Source: a virus
Virus record (IMG/VR): IMGVR_UViG_3300031837_000008
Coordinates: 1-64,000 of that record
Strand: one strand, 5' to 3'
Length of the DNA: 64,000 nt
A program made the translations under genes and the position numbers. The notes beneath the pieces were generated by a model. That model saw only the letters and a list, made by a program, of their open reading frames with translations. It searched no databases and had not been told where the DNA came from. Below are positions 24,771 to 34,021 of the stretch, piece after piece (the stretch's first letter is position 1; every line of letters starts with the position of its first letter).

Positions 24771-24851
24771 ATTTTCATATAAGTTATGTTGTGCTGAACT
24801 TAGACTCAGACTTAAACTTATTTACATAGTACATGGAACTAAAAGGCTGAA

Positions 24852-25745
24852 ATGGCACACATCATATGGACGAAGGAAGAGAAGCACAAGATTGCTCTGG
24901 CCGCTTGGCTAACGCGTCAAATTCACCCAGCCCGGAATTTGACGCGAATCGTTAGAGACTCTATGGAAGAGCAAATCGTAAGCTCTAGGCACCGAGACAT
25001 CCGCCAGTCGCAAAGCTACATGTCTTGGTTGATGCCTCTGTGGAAAATCTTTGATGCTGGTCTAGCAGCCGAGAATCAAGGCTTATCTACATTTCATCTG
25101 GATCCTGACAATCCCGAGTCGGCTTTGCTGCCTGTATCTGCAGCAAGAGTAGACGCAGCCCCTAGTGAGAAATATCAGGCAATCAAACCAATGGTTGTTC
25201 CTGAAGTCGAAAGACAGGCCTTGGCTCAAGCCCACACCCACTCTCAATCTCAATGTAGTGCTGCACACTGTATGGAAACTTTTAGCCTAGACGAACTATT
25301 GGCAGAAGTAACGGTCCGCATCAAAGACCTTTCTAGTCCGGAACAACTGAGGACCCTCATCAGATCGGAAGTTAATGACGTGCTGAATCGTCGACTACCC
25401 GGAGTGTTGGCACCAGACGTACCAGAAGAACCAAGGACCGACTTTGAGGACCCTGTATCTCGTACTCGATTACCTAAAGTATGTGTCATAGGTTTGCTGC
25501 CCTCTCAACAAGAATTGTTTAGGCACCAATATGCTAATGTGCTGGACCTACATTTTCTTGACGGTAATATTGGATTTAACCGATTAAAGAAAACGGTAGA
25601 ACTCATGGACTGGACCTACAAAACCAAGTGGGCCAACATTGAGGGTAAGTTATCGTCTTTGGATAAGATTACCTGCACTATGGGTGGCCTAGAGACCCTT
25701 CGTAATCTCATTAACAGGCAGCTCAGTGTTGTCCATAATACGTGA
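24852..25745 (+). CDS. Hypothetical protein with possible Rossmann-like C-terminus
   Basis: 297 aa. An N-terminal helical segment begins WTKEEKHKIALAAWL; residues ~145-185 are helical. Residues ~210-295 start with hydrophobic strand KVCVIGLLPSQQELF and end TMGGLETLRNLI, similar to a group of bacterial proteins whose last domain recalls DUF2325 (strand-GL-P..., GG-x-x-x-L-R). Tentative. Followed after 13 nt by a winged-helix gene, suggesting a regulatory pair. Confidence 0.5.
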   Translation: MAHIIWTKEEKHKIALAAWLTRQIHPARNLTRIVRDSMEEQIVSSRHRDIRQSQSYMSWLMPLWKIFDAGLAAENQGLSTFHLDPDNPESALLPVSAARVDAAPSEKYQAIKPMVVPEVERQALAQAHTHSQSQCSAAHCMETFSLDELLAEVTVRIKDLSSPEQLRTLIRSEVNDVLNRRLPGVLAPDVPEEPRTDFEDPVSRTRLPKVCVIGLLPSQQELFRHQYANVLDLHFLDGNIGFNRLKKTVELMDWTYKTKWANIEGKLSSLDKITCTMGGLETLRNLINRQLSVVHNT

Positions 25746-25758
25746 ACTGGAGTCTCAA

Positions 25759-26445
25759 ATGTTAAATCAAGTCGTCACGAGCGTGGGCACGGGCACTGAT
25801 AAATCAGCTAAAAAAGCAATGCGTTTGTTGCTCAGTTCTGTATTTCAAGAAACGGAAAATGAAACTGATTCTGGATTCAAATCCGAGGCCAAAGGAAAAC
25901 CTCTGATTGAGTGTGTCTACGATTTCGTGAAGGTCCAACCGGCTGGATGTACGATCTTCTACATAGTCAAGAACCAAGAGTCCTTACAATACGGTAAGCG
26001 TCCTACGTTTGCCTCAATCAGTTCCTCACTATCTTTGTTGAAGAAAGCAGGTATTGTTGAGGTCTCAAAGAATAAAGACCAATCGTCAACGTTTAAAGTG
26101 GTTGCCGAGTACTCCAAGGACAGGGCTTATACATCAAAGAAAGGTGTATCAAGACGAGTACCAAATTATGCACATTTGGATACCAAGTTCTTCATTGTGA
26201 TTCGAAGCGTGGTCCCGGTGTCCCTTGCTGACTGGAGTGACCAAGGTCCTACCTATCGACATCTGATTCATTTTTCGGAATCAGATGGTCCCATGTTTGA
26301 ATCTGAGGACGTCTGTGAACACAATACGGTCATCGTGATTTCTAATGAGGCTTCCGCACTCCGTCTATACGACCAAATTATAAAATGGTATGCTGAGCAC
26401 AATCTAGAGACCCCAACAGGATTGCGTATTGCATATGCAGGCTAA
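25759..26445 (+). CDS. Winged-helix-like protein
   Basis: 228 aa from ATG 25759 (GGAG ten bases upstream). Residues ~50-110 fit a winged helix: helix LIECVYDFVKVQP, a second region with ASISSSLSLLKKAGIVEVS as recognition helix, and a beta wing (SSTFKVV). The C-terminal half is a separate mixed domain. Likely DNA-binding; target unknown. Confidence 0.55.
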   Translation: MLNQVVTSVGTGTDKSAKKAMRLLLSSVFQETENETDSGFKSEAKGKPLIECVYDFVKVQPAGCTIFYIVKNQESLQYGKRPTFASISSSLSLLKKAGIVEVSKNKDQSSTFKVVAEYSKDRAYTSKKGVSRRVPNYAHLDTKFFIVIRSVVPVSLADWSDQGPTYRHLIHFSESDGPMFESEDVCEHNTVIVISNEASALRLYDQIIKWYAEHNLETPTGLRIAYAG

Positions 26446-26630
26446 AATTATCGGCTATCAGGATTATCCTGTGAAAATAGTTCTTGATCAAAGGCAGTAA
26501 AGTTATTCAGGTGGTACGTGTCAAAACGATTGAAGATTTCAATGCAAAGTTTAATCAGATTTGGGGATCGGCTGCGGCTATGCGTAACATCCGAGTAGCT
26601 GTCACCAAAAATCCGCTGTACTTTAGTTGA
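26435..26630 (+). pseudogene. Frameshifted small gene
   Basis: ATG 26435 opens 21 codons (MQAKIIGYQDYPVKIVLDQR..) to TAA 26498. The +1 frame, open from 26481, continues as IKGSKVIQVVRVKTIEDFN and on to TGA 26630. Joining the frames near 26485 gives a coherent ~64-aa basic protein, so this looks like one gene broken by a single-base change. It occupies most of the 310-nt gap; the rest is the promoter at 26652. Confidence 0.4.
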
Positions 26631-26651
26631 TGCTATATCAGCAAATAATTG

Positions 26652-26680
26652 TTGGCACCAACCCTAATTTAGTATATACT
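26652..26680 (+). promoter_or_regulatory. Sigma70-type promoter, TTGGCA family, with dyad
   Basis: TTGGCA (26652-26657), exactly 17 bp, TATACT (26675-26680). The -35 lies inside GTTGGCACCAAC (26651-26662), arms GTTGG/CCAAC. Same family as the promoters at 34022, 34434, 35833, 45490 and 46334. Confidence 0.75.
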
Positions 26681-26755
26681 TAGATATAACGAACAACTTT
26701 AAGTTGGGTGTCTTTTAACGGGAATAACTAGAAATTATTAAAAGGGAATTTCAAA

Positions 26756-27205
26756 GTGAAAATTCTTGCTATGTCACTGAATCGGGGGACCGCATTAAAA
26801 CATGTTGGAAACTTAGCCCCAAAAATCGCAGAGCACATCATCAAGGTATTTTTGTTTCCGCACTGTACCTATACTAAAGGCTGGCTCAAGGAACTTAATG
26901 CCTGGTACTCGTCGGTAGCGGATACGGGTAGCAACATAAAGAAGGGCAAGAAGCTTAATGCTGACGACTACTTCGATATCTTGATTAGACCACTTATGGG
27001 CGAGGGCCTTAAAAAGATTTATAAAGGTGTAATCGTGGGAAACCCCGAACTTAAACTGGAGAGGTTTCCGATTCGAGATCTGCACGTATTAGACAGCATG
27101 ACAACAGGCCTGTACCTGCACTTGGCTAATTGTCTGGAGGATGATGAGCCTTGGGAGCACTTCGCTGGGACCCTTAGAAATTATACGCATACGGAAATAA
27201 AATGA
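26756..27205 (+). CDS. Hypothetical protein
   Basis: 149 aa from GTG 26756 with AAAGGG nine bases upstream; ATG 26771 is an alternative. Mostly helical (AEHIIKVFLFPHCTYTKGWLKEL), no recognised family. It is first downstream of the dyad promoter and its stop overlaps the next gene by ATGA. Confidence 0.6.
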   Translation: MKILAMSLNRGTALKHVGNLAPKIAEHIIKVFLFPHCTYTKGWLKELNAWYSSVADTGSNIKKGKKLNADDYFDILIRPLMGEGLKKIYKGVIVGNPELKLERFPIRDLHVLDSMTTGLYLHLANCLEDDEPWEHFAGTLRNYTHTEIK

Positions 27206-27909
27206 TAGCCAAAAAATATGAGTTTGTAAGCGGGGACGTTATCACTTACCAGGGATACGAGCTGTATCGTATCCGTGCCTTAGTAAGTCTTGGCGGCGGT
27301 AGCTCTTCTGTCAAGGCCGGAGCGTTAGGCGGATACATACATTCTGAAGACAATCTCTCACATGAAGGGCAGTGCTGGGTCGGTGGTGAGGCCAAAGCCT
27401 GCGGTTATAGTCGTGTTACTGAAGACGCGAAACTCTACGGTACTGCGTGCATATCAGACCACGCAAGCCTAAGTGGTCACGCACGAGTTCTTGGTAACGC
27501 TATACTATTCGATCATGCTCTGGTTACCGACTACACAGTAGCTTCTGGTAACGCTGTCATGCACGGTCGATCAAAGCTCACAGGAAACGGCGGAATTAGC
27601 GACAATGTTGTTATGGAAGACGACGCGCATATTGCAGGTGTTGCTAGAGTGAGTGGCATGGCTAGACTATTAGGGACTGCTTTCATACAGCACAATGAGG
27701 ACGTGCAGTGGTACGGCGGCGTAGGGTCTGAGGGTGGGGTACTAACTGCCTATCGATGCTCTGACCAGTGGGTATGGGTGAACAGAGGATGTTTCGTGGG
27801 TAGTCTTTCCGAGTTCAAAGAACGCGTTATTTTCGAGCATCGGGATAACAAGTATGGCAAGAACTACCTATTATTAATAGCCGCCATCGAACAATGGTTT
27901 TGTTTATGA
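27202..27909 (+). CDS. Left-handed beta-helix (hexapeptide repeat) phage protein
   Basis: 235 aa, ATGA-coupled to the preceding gene. N-terminal YQGYELYRIRAL, then GALGGYIHSEDNLSHEG and many hexapeptide-like turns (GGEAKACGYS, VTEDAKLYG, ISDHASLSGHARVLGNA) forming a predicted beta-helix over ~60-165, then a small C-terminal domain (VWVNRGCF). This architecture is common in phage and prophage proteins annotated as polymer-forming or hexapeptide proteins. Biochemical function unknown. Confidence 0.7.
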   Translation: MIAKKYEFVSGDVITYQGYELYRIRALVSLGGGSSSVKAGALGGYIHSEDNLSHEGQCWVGGEAKACGYSRVTEDAKLYGTACISDHASLSGHARVLGNAILFDHALVTDYTVASGNAVMHGRSKLTGNGGISDNVVMEDDAHIAGVARVSGMARLLGTAFIQHNEDVQWYGGVGSEGGVLTAYRCSDQWVWVNRGCFVGSLSEFKERVIFEHRDNKYGKNYLLLIAAIEQWFCL

Positions 27910-27947
27910 CTACTCAAACCTAAGATCATCAGAATAAGGGACTGAAT

Positions 27948-29879
27948 ATGAAGACCAAAGCAGAACTACTGGCCGAACTGAAACTGGTCTACACGAAGGC
28001 CAAGGCCGCGTACTACAGTGCTGACGGCAGCAAGAAAAAACTGTTGATGTCCGATGCAGAGTTTGATGCTCTGGAGGACAGGATTCGTAAGCTTGATCCA
28101 AAATGGGTAGGACTCAAGAAGACTGGCGTGCAGGTCGAAGATAAGAAGGTTGAAGCCCCGCTTTTTGAACTGATGCCGTCTCTCAACAAAATGTACGAAG
28201 ATGGGGTGGACAAGTTCTATAAACGCATGACCATGGTAGGGACACGTAAATGGATTTGGATGGATAAACTGGATGGTGCAAGCCTACAGGTCGTTTATGA
28301 GAAGGGTAAGCCCTACAAATTATTCACACGCGGTGACGGCACACTTGGTGGCGACGTCAGCTTCTTGCTTCCTGCTCTAGTTAAGTGGGGGCGCATACCG
28401 CCACAAATTCCTGTAAACGAAAGCACGGTCTTTCGGCTGGAAGCTTTGATGCGGGTCAAAACTTTTGAGGCTCGGTGGAGTCGCGAGGCCAAGGGCAAAA
28501 CGGGGTTTGACAATATACGCAATATGACTAACGGCCTCTTCAACCAGAAGAAGGCACACCCTGCCCTTGAATTAATTGATATGGTTGTGTTGGGTGTGTA
28601 CGGCCTGGAGCTTGAATGCGGTTTGGAACTTGCCAAAGATTGGGGATTTAAAACAGTGCGCTATTCTGTGGTCGTCGACAGTCGTAGTTCAGCGGCGCAC
28701 TCCTTACACCTCGCAGCTCATAAGGATAGTTCCAACTACGAGATGGACGGTTTAGTAATTGCCCCCGCTAATTTCGTACTGGACTATAAAACAAGCGACA
28801 AGCCGAAAGAGTTGGTGGCCTTCAAGTTCAATGACGAGGATAACGCACCCCAAGTCAAAGTTGAATCCATTATTTGGCAGAAAACTCGCTTAAAGCGCTG
28901 GATAGGTAAGGTTAAGATTCCCCCAACACTAATGGACGGTGCCATGGTCGAACACGCGACAGCACACAACGCCAAGTGGATGATGGACCGTGGTATAGGG
29001 CCTGGAGCTATAATCAAGGTCCTACGTTCAGGTGGTGTCATACCAAAGATTGTTGGTGTCGTCAAGACCGCGAAATTCGAACCGCCTCCTGGTCCCTACA
29101 AAATCGAAGGTGTGCATTTCTTGATGTTAGAAGGTGACAAGGCATCCGATGTGCGGGGCATCCATCATTTCATGACCACACTGGATGTTGAGTTCCTGGC
29201 CGCTAAGACTTTGGAAAAACTATATTATTCGGGACTTGATTCACCTGAGCAGTATATTGATTTGGTTTACAACTACAATGAATCGGTAGCGACCAATTTT
29301 TTGGTTACTGACGGAGGCTTAGGTGAAAAACAATCAGCCAAAATCGTAGTTGAGTTGTGCCGTGTCCTGAAGTCCAAGATTCCAATCAAGCTTTTGATGG
29401 TGGCCTCTGGCTGTTTTGAAAAAGGTGGTATGGGCAAACGTAAACTCGAACAGCTGGAAGCCGCTGGCTTGTCTATGGGCGAGCTCTTAACTATGTCCCC
29501 GGAGACAATACGTAGCGAGGTCCCCAAGATCAAAGGTTTTAATACCACAACTGCTGAAATTCTTGTAGCTGGTGTTATTGAGTTTCGCAAGTGGTACAAG
29601 CGGGTGAAGACTATGCTGGACGTTGATGGCGAAATACCCAAGAAAAAAGTTAGGGCTAAGGGCCTGCCCTTGGCGGGACTAAAAGTTGCTTGGACCAGTT
29701 ATAGATCAAAGGATGAAGAAAAAACCGTAGAAGAAAATGGTGGCGACATCGTGAAATACGGTGCGTCCATGGACATCCTGCTTTACCGCGAAACTGCAAG
29801 GTTTATGGACAAAATCGAAAAAGCTGGTGCCAAGGCCATTACCTGGGATAAATTCTGTATCAAGTACGGAGTAAAATAA
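27948..29879 (+). CDS. ligA: NAD-dependent DNA ligase
   Basis: 643 aa, near the usual ~670. Seals nicks using NAD+. Domain Ia YYSADGSKKKLLMSDAEFD (22-40), adenylation KLDG with Lys107, TRGDGTLGGD (127-136), FRLEALM, YEMDGLVI, OB-fold with VEHATAHNAKWM and VIPKI, helix-hairpin-helix region (~420-560) and a BRCT-like end (GLKVAWTSYRSKDEEKTVEE). The four-Cys zinc finger between OB and HhH is not preserved: the corresponding segment contains no cysteines. ATG 27948 lies 38 nt after the beta-helix gene; the stop overlaps the next ATG. Confidence 0.92.
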   Translation: MKTKAELLAELKLVYTKAKAAYYSADGSKKKLLMSDAEFDALEDRIRKLDPKWVGLKKTGVQVEDKKVEAPLFELMPSLNKMYEDGVDKFYKRMTMVGTRKWIWMDKLDGASLQVVYEKGKPYKLFTRGDGTLGGDVSFLLPALVKWGRIPPQIPVNESTVFRLEALMRVKTFEARWSREAKGKTGFDNIRNMTNGLFNQKKAHPALELIDMVVLGVYGLELECGLELAKDWGFKTVRYSVVVDSRSSAAHSLHLAAHKDSSNYEMDGLVIAPANFVLDYKTSDKPKELVAFKFNDEDNAPQVKVESIIWQKTRLKRWIGKVKIPPTLMDGAMVEHATAHNAKWMMDRGIGPGAIIKVLRSGGVIPKIVGVVKTAKFEPPPGPYKIEGVHFLMLEGDKASDVRGIHHFMTTLDVEFLAAKTLEKLYYSGLDSPEQYIDLVYNYNESVATNFLVTDGGLGEKQSAKIVVELCRVLKSKIPIKLLMVASGCFEKGGMGKRKLEQLEAAGLSMGELLTMSPETIRSEVPKIKGFNTTTAEILVAGVIEFRKWYKRVKTMLDVDGEIPKKKVRAKGLPLAGLKVAWTSYRSKDEEKTVEENGGDIVKYGASMDILLYRETARFMDKIEKAGAKAITWDKFCIKYGVK

Positions 29880-30244
29880 TGAGTCCTAAAACTGTGCAAG
29901 ACTACCCAAAACTTTTGCACTGTGTAAATACAGTTGGTAGAAGTATGAACTTGGACTTAGACGCTGAAACCTTGGCTACAATTTTGTCACTTCTGATTCG
30001 ACAATTTACCGAGGCCCGTTCTTTGTCAAAACTGTTGGCTGCTGAGCGATGGCTAGGCAAACTGAATTTGTCTATTTTAGATTCTATACTAGTGAACAGT
30101 CCAAAATTAGAGGCTCACACTATTAGAACGATTTATGCCCAGCAACGTGGGCCTAGTATAGCTCTGGACATGCCTAGTTCTGTTGAATACGTATTATTCC
30201 GCATATACAGGATACTGACACGAGCGTCTAACAAATATACATGA
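29879..30244 (+). CDS. Hypothetical helical protein
   Basis: 121 aa, its ATG sharing one base with the ligase stop (TAATG), so translation is coupled to ligase. Entirely helical, no motif. Could be a ligase partner by context only. Confidence 0.55.
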   Translation: MSPKTVQDYPKLLHCVNTVGRSMNLDLDAETLATILSLLIRQFTEARSLSKLLAAERWLGKLNLSILDSILVNSPKLEAHTIRTIYAQQRGPSIALDMPSSVEYVLFRIYRILTRASNKYT

Positions 30245-30253
30245 GGAACACAT

Positions 30254-31771
30254 ATGACTAAGAGTCGCAAAGTCAACGACCTGACACAGTTGCCAGAATT
30301 GTTTGTTGAGCCAGAGTCAGAGCCGGAACTAGGTTTCGGGCTTATGCTGGAGGAGGAACAAAATAAACCAGAACCTGTTCAGGATATCCATGATGCTGTA
30401 TTAGGATTAATGTACAATTATCGCGGATGGACCGTGCATGACGTACAATTAAGGCTACCGGATCACCCAGAATGTTATCTGGTGCCAACGATTATGGCTA
30501 AATACGCAGCCGATGGTAGACTGGAGGCTGTCCGTGGCGCGAACGGAATATTGACATTTACTCTAAAGAAGAAAATCTTGGACACGACAATTACCGCGCA
30601 TAGGGCTAAACGGGTTCACCGAGAACCGAATGTTAGACTGGCCCCTGACCCGAAAGGCGTGATTCGTCCGGAGGAGGGACTAGACATCGGTATCTGGAAA
30701 GTGATGTCTGATTACAAGCCACGTACCGCTTATGAAATTCGAAAAATTCTAGCTGAATACAAGTTCGATAGCCGGATTACTGACAAACGATTGGACACCC
30801 TGATTAGAACCAATCGATGGTTTGAACGCCGGTCACATAAAGGGAGTGGTACTTCTTATACATTGAGAAAGGATTTCCCGATGCCGTCCTTGCTGAAATC
30901 TACTGAAAATTTAGTTGACCAGACACAACCCACTAAGGTCGAGGTTGATGCCTATAATCAGAGTCAGGGCCACGAAACAAAGCATAAAGCGCCAACAAAT
31001 AATCTGGATATGACTCTGGGTTGGAAGCAAGTAGTACAGGAATCAATTTCAGTTGAAGGCAGCGCCAGCACTAATTCGCAATTTGTCGATCACTCAGCTT
31101 CAATGTCAAAAGATGATCCCTTGATTGTCCTGATATGGAAAGCGATGTCCGATAGGAAGCCTTATAAATCAGCTGACATCGCGGCATTAATTCAGGCAGT
31201 TAGACCCGACTTGAAGGCCCTACGTATTCAGAACACGATGTCAACAATGAAAGCCAAGGGCTGGTTCATTACTGAACCTGCAGCGGGCCTGACTAAAGGT
31301 GCTGTCGCGGGATTAATGTGGAGACTCAAGCCTGAAATAGTTGATCCGCATAGCTACACAACAACGGATGCCAACTATAAATACAAAAATATTGACAAGC
31401 AAGAACTTGAAAAACAAGTAATGCAAATTGCACCGGAGAAACTTGAAATGCCCAGCGTCAACACTAGCCAAAGTCTACAAACACCAGCTTCTAAATCTTT
31501 GGTCCAGGTCAGGGTCCACGAATCCTTAGTCCAAGAAGTACCATTGTTGGACCTAACTGTTCGTATTAAAGGATTGCCCCTCAGCCTAAGCGAGTGCCGC
31601 CAACTGGTTCACGAGTTACGGAACTTGGGTTATGGTAAAGTTGTGGCTCCAGCCCAAAATAGTCTGGTTAACCGGTCGATCACCATTAAAGACACCGATT
31701 TTTCTGAACCCGAGTTAGAGACCCTTATCAAAGGCTTAGTCGCAGAAGGTCTAGTATTGGCAAATAAATAA
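30254..31771 (+). CDS. Protein with multiple winged-helix domains
   Basis: 505 aa. Three wHTH-like modules are visible: residues ~45-106 (AVLGLMYNYRGWTVHDVQ.. to ..ILTFTLKKK), ~143-206 (IGIWKVMSDYKPRTAYEI.. to ..TSYTLRK) and ~290-350 (LIWKAMSDRKPYKSADIA.. to ..MWRLK). The second and third share the phrase WK-x-MSD-x-KP, so they are internal duplicates. Acidic N-terminus; the C-terminal ~90 residues form another domain. Likely multi-site DNA-binding protein; target unknown. Confidence 0.6.
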   Translation: MTKSRKVNDLTQLPELFVEPESEPELGFGLMLEEEQNKPEPVQDIHDAVLGLMYNYRGWTVHDVQLRLPDHPECYLVPTIMAKYAADGRLEAVRGANGILTFTLKKKILDTTITAHRAKRVHREPNVRLAPDPKGVIRPEEGLDIGIWKVMSDYKPRTAYEIRKILAEYKFDSRITDKRLDTLIRTNRWFERRSHKGSGTSYTLRKDFPMPSLLKSTENLVDQTQPTKVEVDAYNQSQGHETKHKAPTNNLDMTLGWKQVVQESISVEGSASTNSQFVDHSASMSKDDPLIVLIWKAMSDRKPYKSADIAALIQAVRPDLKALRIQNTMSTMKAKGWFITEPAAGLTKGAVAGLMWRLKPEIVDPHSYTTTDANYKYKNIDKQELEKQVMQIAPEKLEMPSVNTSQSLQTPASKSLVQVRVHESLVQEVPLLDLTVRIKGLPLSLSECRQLVHELRNLGYGKVVAPAQNSLVNRSITIKDTDFSEPELETLIKGLVAEGLVLANK

Positions 31772-31776
31772 AAGAC

Positions 31777-32103
31777 ATGACCACACCATTTATTAGACGT
31801 GAGGGATTCTGGCGAGATAGTGCCGATTCGATCTTACCGATTCCCAGGACAAAAGCTAAGCCTTGGCCGGGGCACCAACGTTTTCTTGACAAGTTAAAAG
31901 ACAAAGAGGAAGATGCAGCAACACTATGTACCTCGTACCGTGGTTGGTCGACGTGCCGCATCTGCAATAAAGGAAATGGTTGTTCACAATATTCGTCTGA
32001 TGGGTGGACTTGGCCTTCTGGGTTCCGACATTACGTTGAGGTCCATCTCGTCAGGCCTTCATTGGCCTTTGAGGAATTTATAATTGGGGAGCATCTGAAA
32101 TGA
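31777..32103 (+). CDS. Phage REGFW/CRIC family protein, copy 1
   Basis: 108 aa. Shares with the gene at 32777 an N-terminal (R/K)REGFW, then SYRGWSTCRICNKGNG, WTWPSGFRHYVEVHLVRPS. The CRIC pair plus conserved His suggests a zinc or structural site. This arrangement recurs in many phage small proteins, function unknown. Its stop overlaps the next ATG (ATGA). Confidence 0.6.
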   Translation: MTTPFIRREGFWRDSADSILPIPRTKAKPWPGHQRFLDKLKDKEEDAATLCTSYRGWSTCRICNKGNGCSQYSSDGWTWPSGFRHYVEVHLVRPSLAFEEFIIGEHLK

Positions 32104-32417
32104 GTATGATTAATAGCTCTAATTATTTAGAAGCATTGATTCGTGACCCCACCGTCATAGGCTTTAGTATTGTAGGTTGTCCAGGACTCACGTATGCGAA
32201 CTCTGTGCATAGTCCCTCAACAGGTGGGCGCGTAACCAAGACTGTTCTATTCCTGCATGATGAGCTGCGTAGTGCTGATTCTCTAACACCGACAGAACGT
32301 CGACCGCTGATTAGAAAGCTCGTGAGTCTTGGTCACTCCAATGGTGCCATAGGTAGGATGCTTGGTATTTCGGTTTGGTGTGTTGAGCAGGCGTTGTATA
32401 ATGATGATTCTGCATGA
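32100..32417 (+). CDS. Small helix-turn-helix protein
   Basis: 105 aa, coupled by ATGA. The C-terminal 40 residues (LIRKLVSLGHSNGAIGRMLG.., then SVWCVEQAL) fit a trihelical HTH of the kind that binds DNA, with ISVWCVEQAL as recognition helix. N-terminal part unfamiliar. Possible transcription regulator. Confidence 0.55.
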   Translation: MSMINSSNYLEALIRDPTVIGFSIVGCPGLTYANSVHSPSTGGRVTKTVLFLHDELRSADSLTPTERRPLIRKLVSLGHSNGAIGRMLGISVWCVEQALYNDDSA

Positions 32418-32802
32418 GGACCTATGGTATTTCACAGAGTCTGCCGAGGGTGAGAAACGGGCAGTCCACGTCATACCGCGCTTGAATGTTAGGGACAAAG
32501 GTTTCTATAGAGAAGTAGTAAGTATGGGCGCGTTCGATGAGCGTAACGTCGAACGCATATACAACAAGAAGAAAAAGAAGACTGAGCACCTAGGTGGTAT
32601 TCGGTTTCACCATGCCAGACTTATTGACTTCGAAATTCACCTGAGGTTCGAGGTTAGAGCTTATGCTCTAACCGCCGATATATCACCATTGCATACGTTT
32701 CCTTGGTATGCGCGTCCTAACCTACGGGCCTTCTACACGGCTATAGATTACGACTACAAGAGAGGTAGACTTAATCATGGAATCAGCATTGACCAAGCGT
32801 GA
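32401..32802 (+). CDS. Hypothetical protein
   Basis: 133 aa from ATG 32401, overlapping the HTH gene by 17 nt; ATG 32404 follows directly. A longer frame to 32362 is possible but overlaps more. Basic block NKKKKKTEHLGG at about 53, then an aromatic C-terminal half. A perfect 9-bp inverted repeat with loop TTAT lies inside the gene at 32652-32673. No family recognised. Confidence 0.55.
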   Translation: MMILHEDLWYFTESAEGEKRAVHVIPRLNVRDKGFYREVVSMGAFDERNVERIYNKKKKKTEHLGGIRFHHARLIDFEIHLRFEVRAYALTADISPLHTFPWYARPNLRAFYTAIDYDYKRGRLNHGISIDQA

Positions 32803-33256
32803 AGGTTTTTGGTATTCGAAGTACGAACAGGGTCTGCCTCACCCAGTGAGTGCTAGTGATGGGTGGAACCCTTATCAATTTCTTGCAGTGTTAGTTCCAT
32901 TCGAGGACAAGTTACTGGCTGAAGCTATGTCCGCCGTTCTAGCGCACAACAAGGAGTACGCAGAGTACTATGATACCTGGGGCAGCATTCATCCCGACAA
33001 CCGACCCCCTCAGCCGCGATACGAAGAAGCGTTAGTCCTTAGTTACATGGGGTCGTCTAATTGTCGGATCTGTGATTCGCAGGGTCGTGATATGGGCTAC
33101 CGCGAATTCCACGTTGGTGACTGGGTGTGGCCCGAAGGTTATCGACACTACATCGAGGTGCATAACGTGAAGCCTAGTGACGAGTTCATGGCCTTCATTA
33201 CGGACGTTGCCACTTGGCTTGACATCAAACCAAAGGAAAGATATGGCATTAGTTAA
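32777..33256 (+). CDS. Phage REGFW/CRIC family protein, copy 2
   Basis: 159 aa, overlapping the previous gene by 26 nt. Starts MESALTKREGFWYSKYE and carries SYMGSSNCRICDSQG, WVWPEGYRHYIEVHNVKPS, parallel to copy 1 at 31777, with an extra ~40-residue helical insert after residue 30. Paralogues separated by two genes. Function unknown. Confidence 0.6.
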   Translation: MESALTKREGFWYSKYEQGLPHPVSASDGWNPYQFLAVLVPFEDKLLAEAMSAVLAHNKEYAEYYDTWGSIHPDNRPPQPRYEEALVLSYMGSSNCRICDSQGRDMGYREFHVGDWVWPEGYRHYIEVHNVKPSDEFMAFITDVATWLDIKPKERYGIS

Positions 33257-33563
33257 TCTGAATAGCTATGACGCAGAGTTCGGACGCAGCTTGCAGTTAC
33301 CTAAATGTAATCGCGATGCTTGTAGTTCAAAATTCGCACCCGTGTTTAATAAAGCAACTAAAACTTATTACTGTATTCCGTGTGCTAACAGGCTCAACGA
33401 ATACCCTCACGCGCCCCCGTGCTGTGAGGTATTGACTCCAGAACAGGAACTAGAAGCACATCAAAAGTTCTTGAACGGTGAACTGTACGTTGGAGTCCAG
33501 AGGCTGGAAGCTTGGGAAGCAGCTAACCCGGGCTATAACATACGTTCAAATGTGCTATCATGA
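33243..33563 (+). CDS. Small zinc-ribbon-like protein
   Basis: 106 aa from ATG 33243 (AAAGGAAAG upstream), overlapping the previous gene by 14 nt. CNRDACSS (C24, C29) and CIPCANR (C46, C49) make a four-Cys site, followed by CCEVLTPEQ. The C-terminus is helical. Zinc binding is inferred from Cys spacing. Confidence 0.6.
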   Translation: MALVNLNSYDAEFGRSLQLPKCNRDACSSKFAPVFNKATKTYYCIPCANRLNEYPHAPPCCEVLTPEQELEAHQKFLNGELYVGVQRLEAWEAANPGYNIRSNVLS

Positions 33564-33646
33564 AAATCAAAATACTGAAAGTTCAGGTCAATCACTACTT
33601 GCTCAGTCCCAACTAATAGCAATATTATTTAATCTAGGATTTCAAT

Positions 33647-34003
33647 ATGGGTGGTTGGAAACCTTTTCATGATAGCTGCAGCAGCTCACCTTATGCTGTA
33701 GCTAACAGCAATCCGAATCCATATAATTTTAAGATTCTTCAGTCTGTGGTGACCCGCTATGCTTCTAAAGTTTGTTTAGTTGTTAAAATTCACTATCCAG
33801 ATGCCAAAAATTTTGAGGGTATAAAAATACTGGTATATTGTGATATAGACGGTGCTGATAACCTACTGGCTAAACTGAGTAACAAAATCGATCCTCATTT
33901 CAATGATTCAGGACCATGTCCTGATGCTAGGTTCCCGCCTACGCAGAAAGGCTGGCGAAATGCTTTAGCCTTTGCTAAATTACTGGTTAGACTAGAATCT
34001 TAA
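33647..34003 (+). CDS. Hypothetical protein, paralogue of the 41.7 kb gene
   Basis: 118 aa. Shares SCSSSPYA-x-x-NSNPxP, IHYPDAKNFEGIKILVY, KIDPHF, ARFPPT-x-x-GW and AFAKLLV with the gene at 41739. The N-terminal Ser/Asn/Pro-rich stretch followed by a small alpha/beta domain is seen in many phages; function unknown. Confidence 0.65.
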   Translation: MGGWKPFHDSCSSSPYAVANSNPNPYNFKILQSVVTRYASKVCLVVKIHYPDAKNFEGIKILVYCDIDGADNLLAKLSNKIDPHFNDSGPCPDARFPPTQKGWRNALAFAKLLVRLES

Positions 34004-34021
34004 TTAAACTCTAAATAATTG

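Noticed and set aside
26651-26680. TGGCAC in the promoter family as a sigma54 (-24/-12) promoter
   Set aside because: The -12 TTGC element is missing at the required spacing, whereas TTGGCA and TATACT fit sigma70 spacing of 16-17 bp.
33478-33672. Open frame overlapping the zinc-ribbon gene
   Set aside because: Different frame from the better supported gene and overlapping the 33647 start; no ribosome site or motif.
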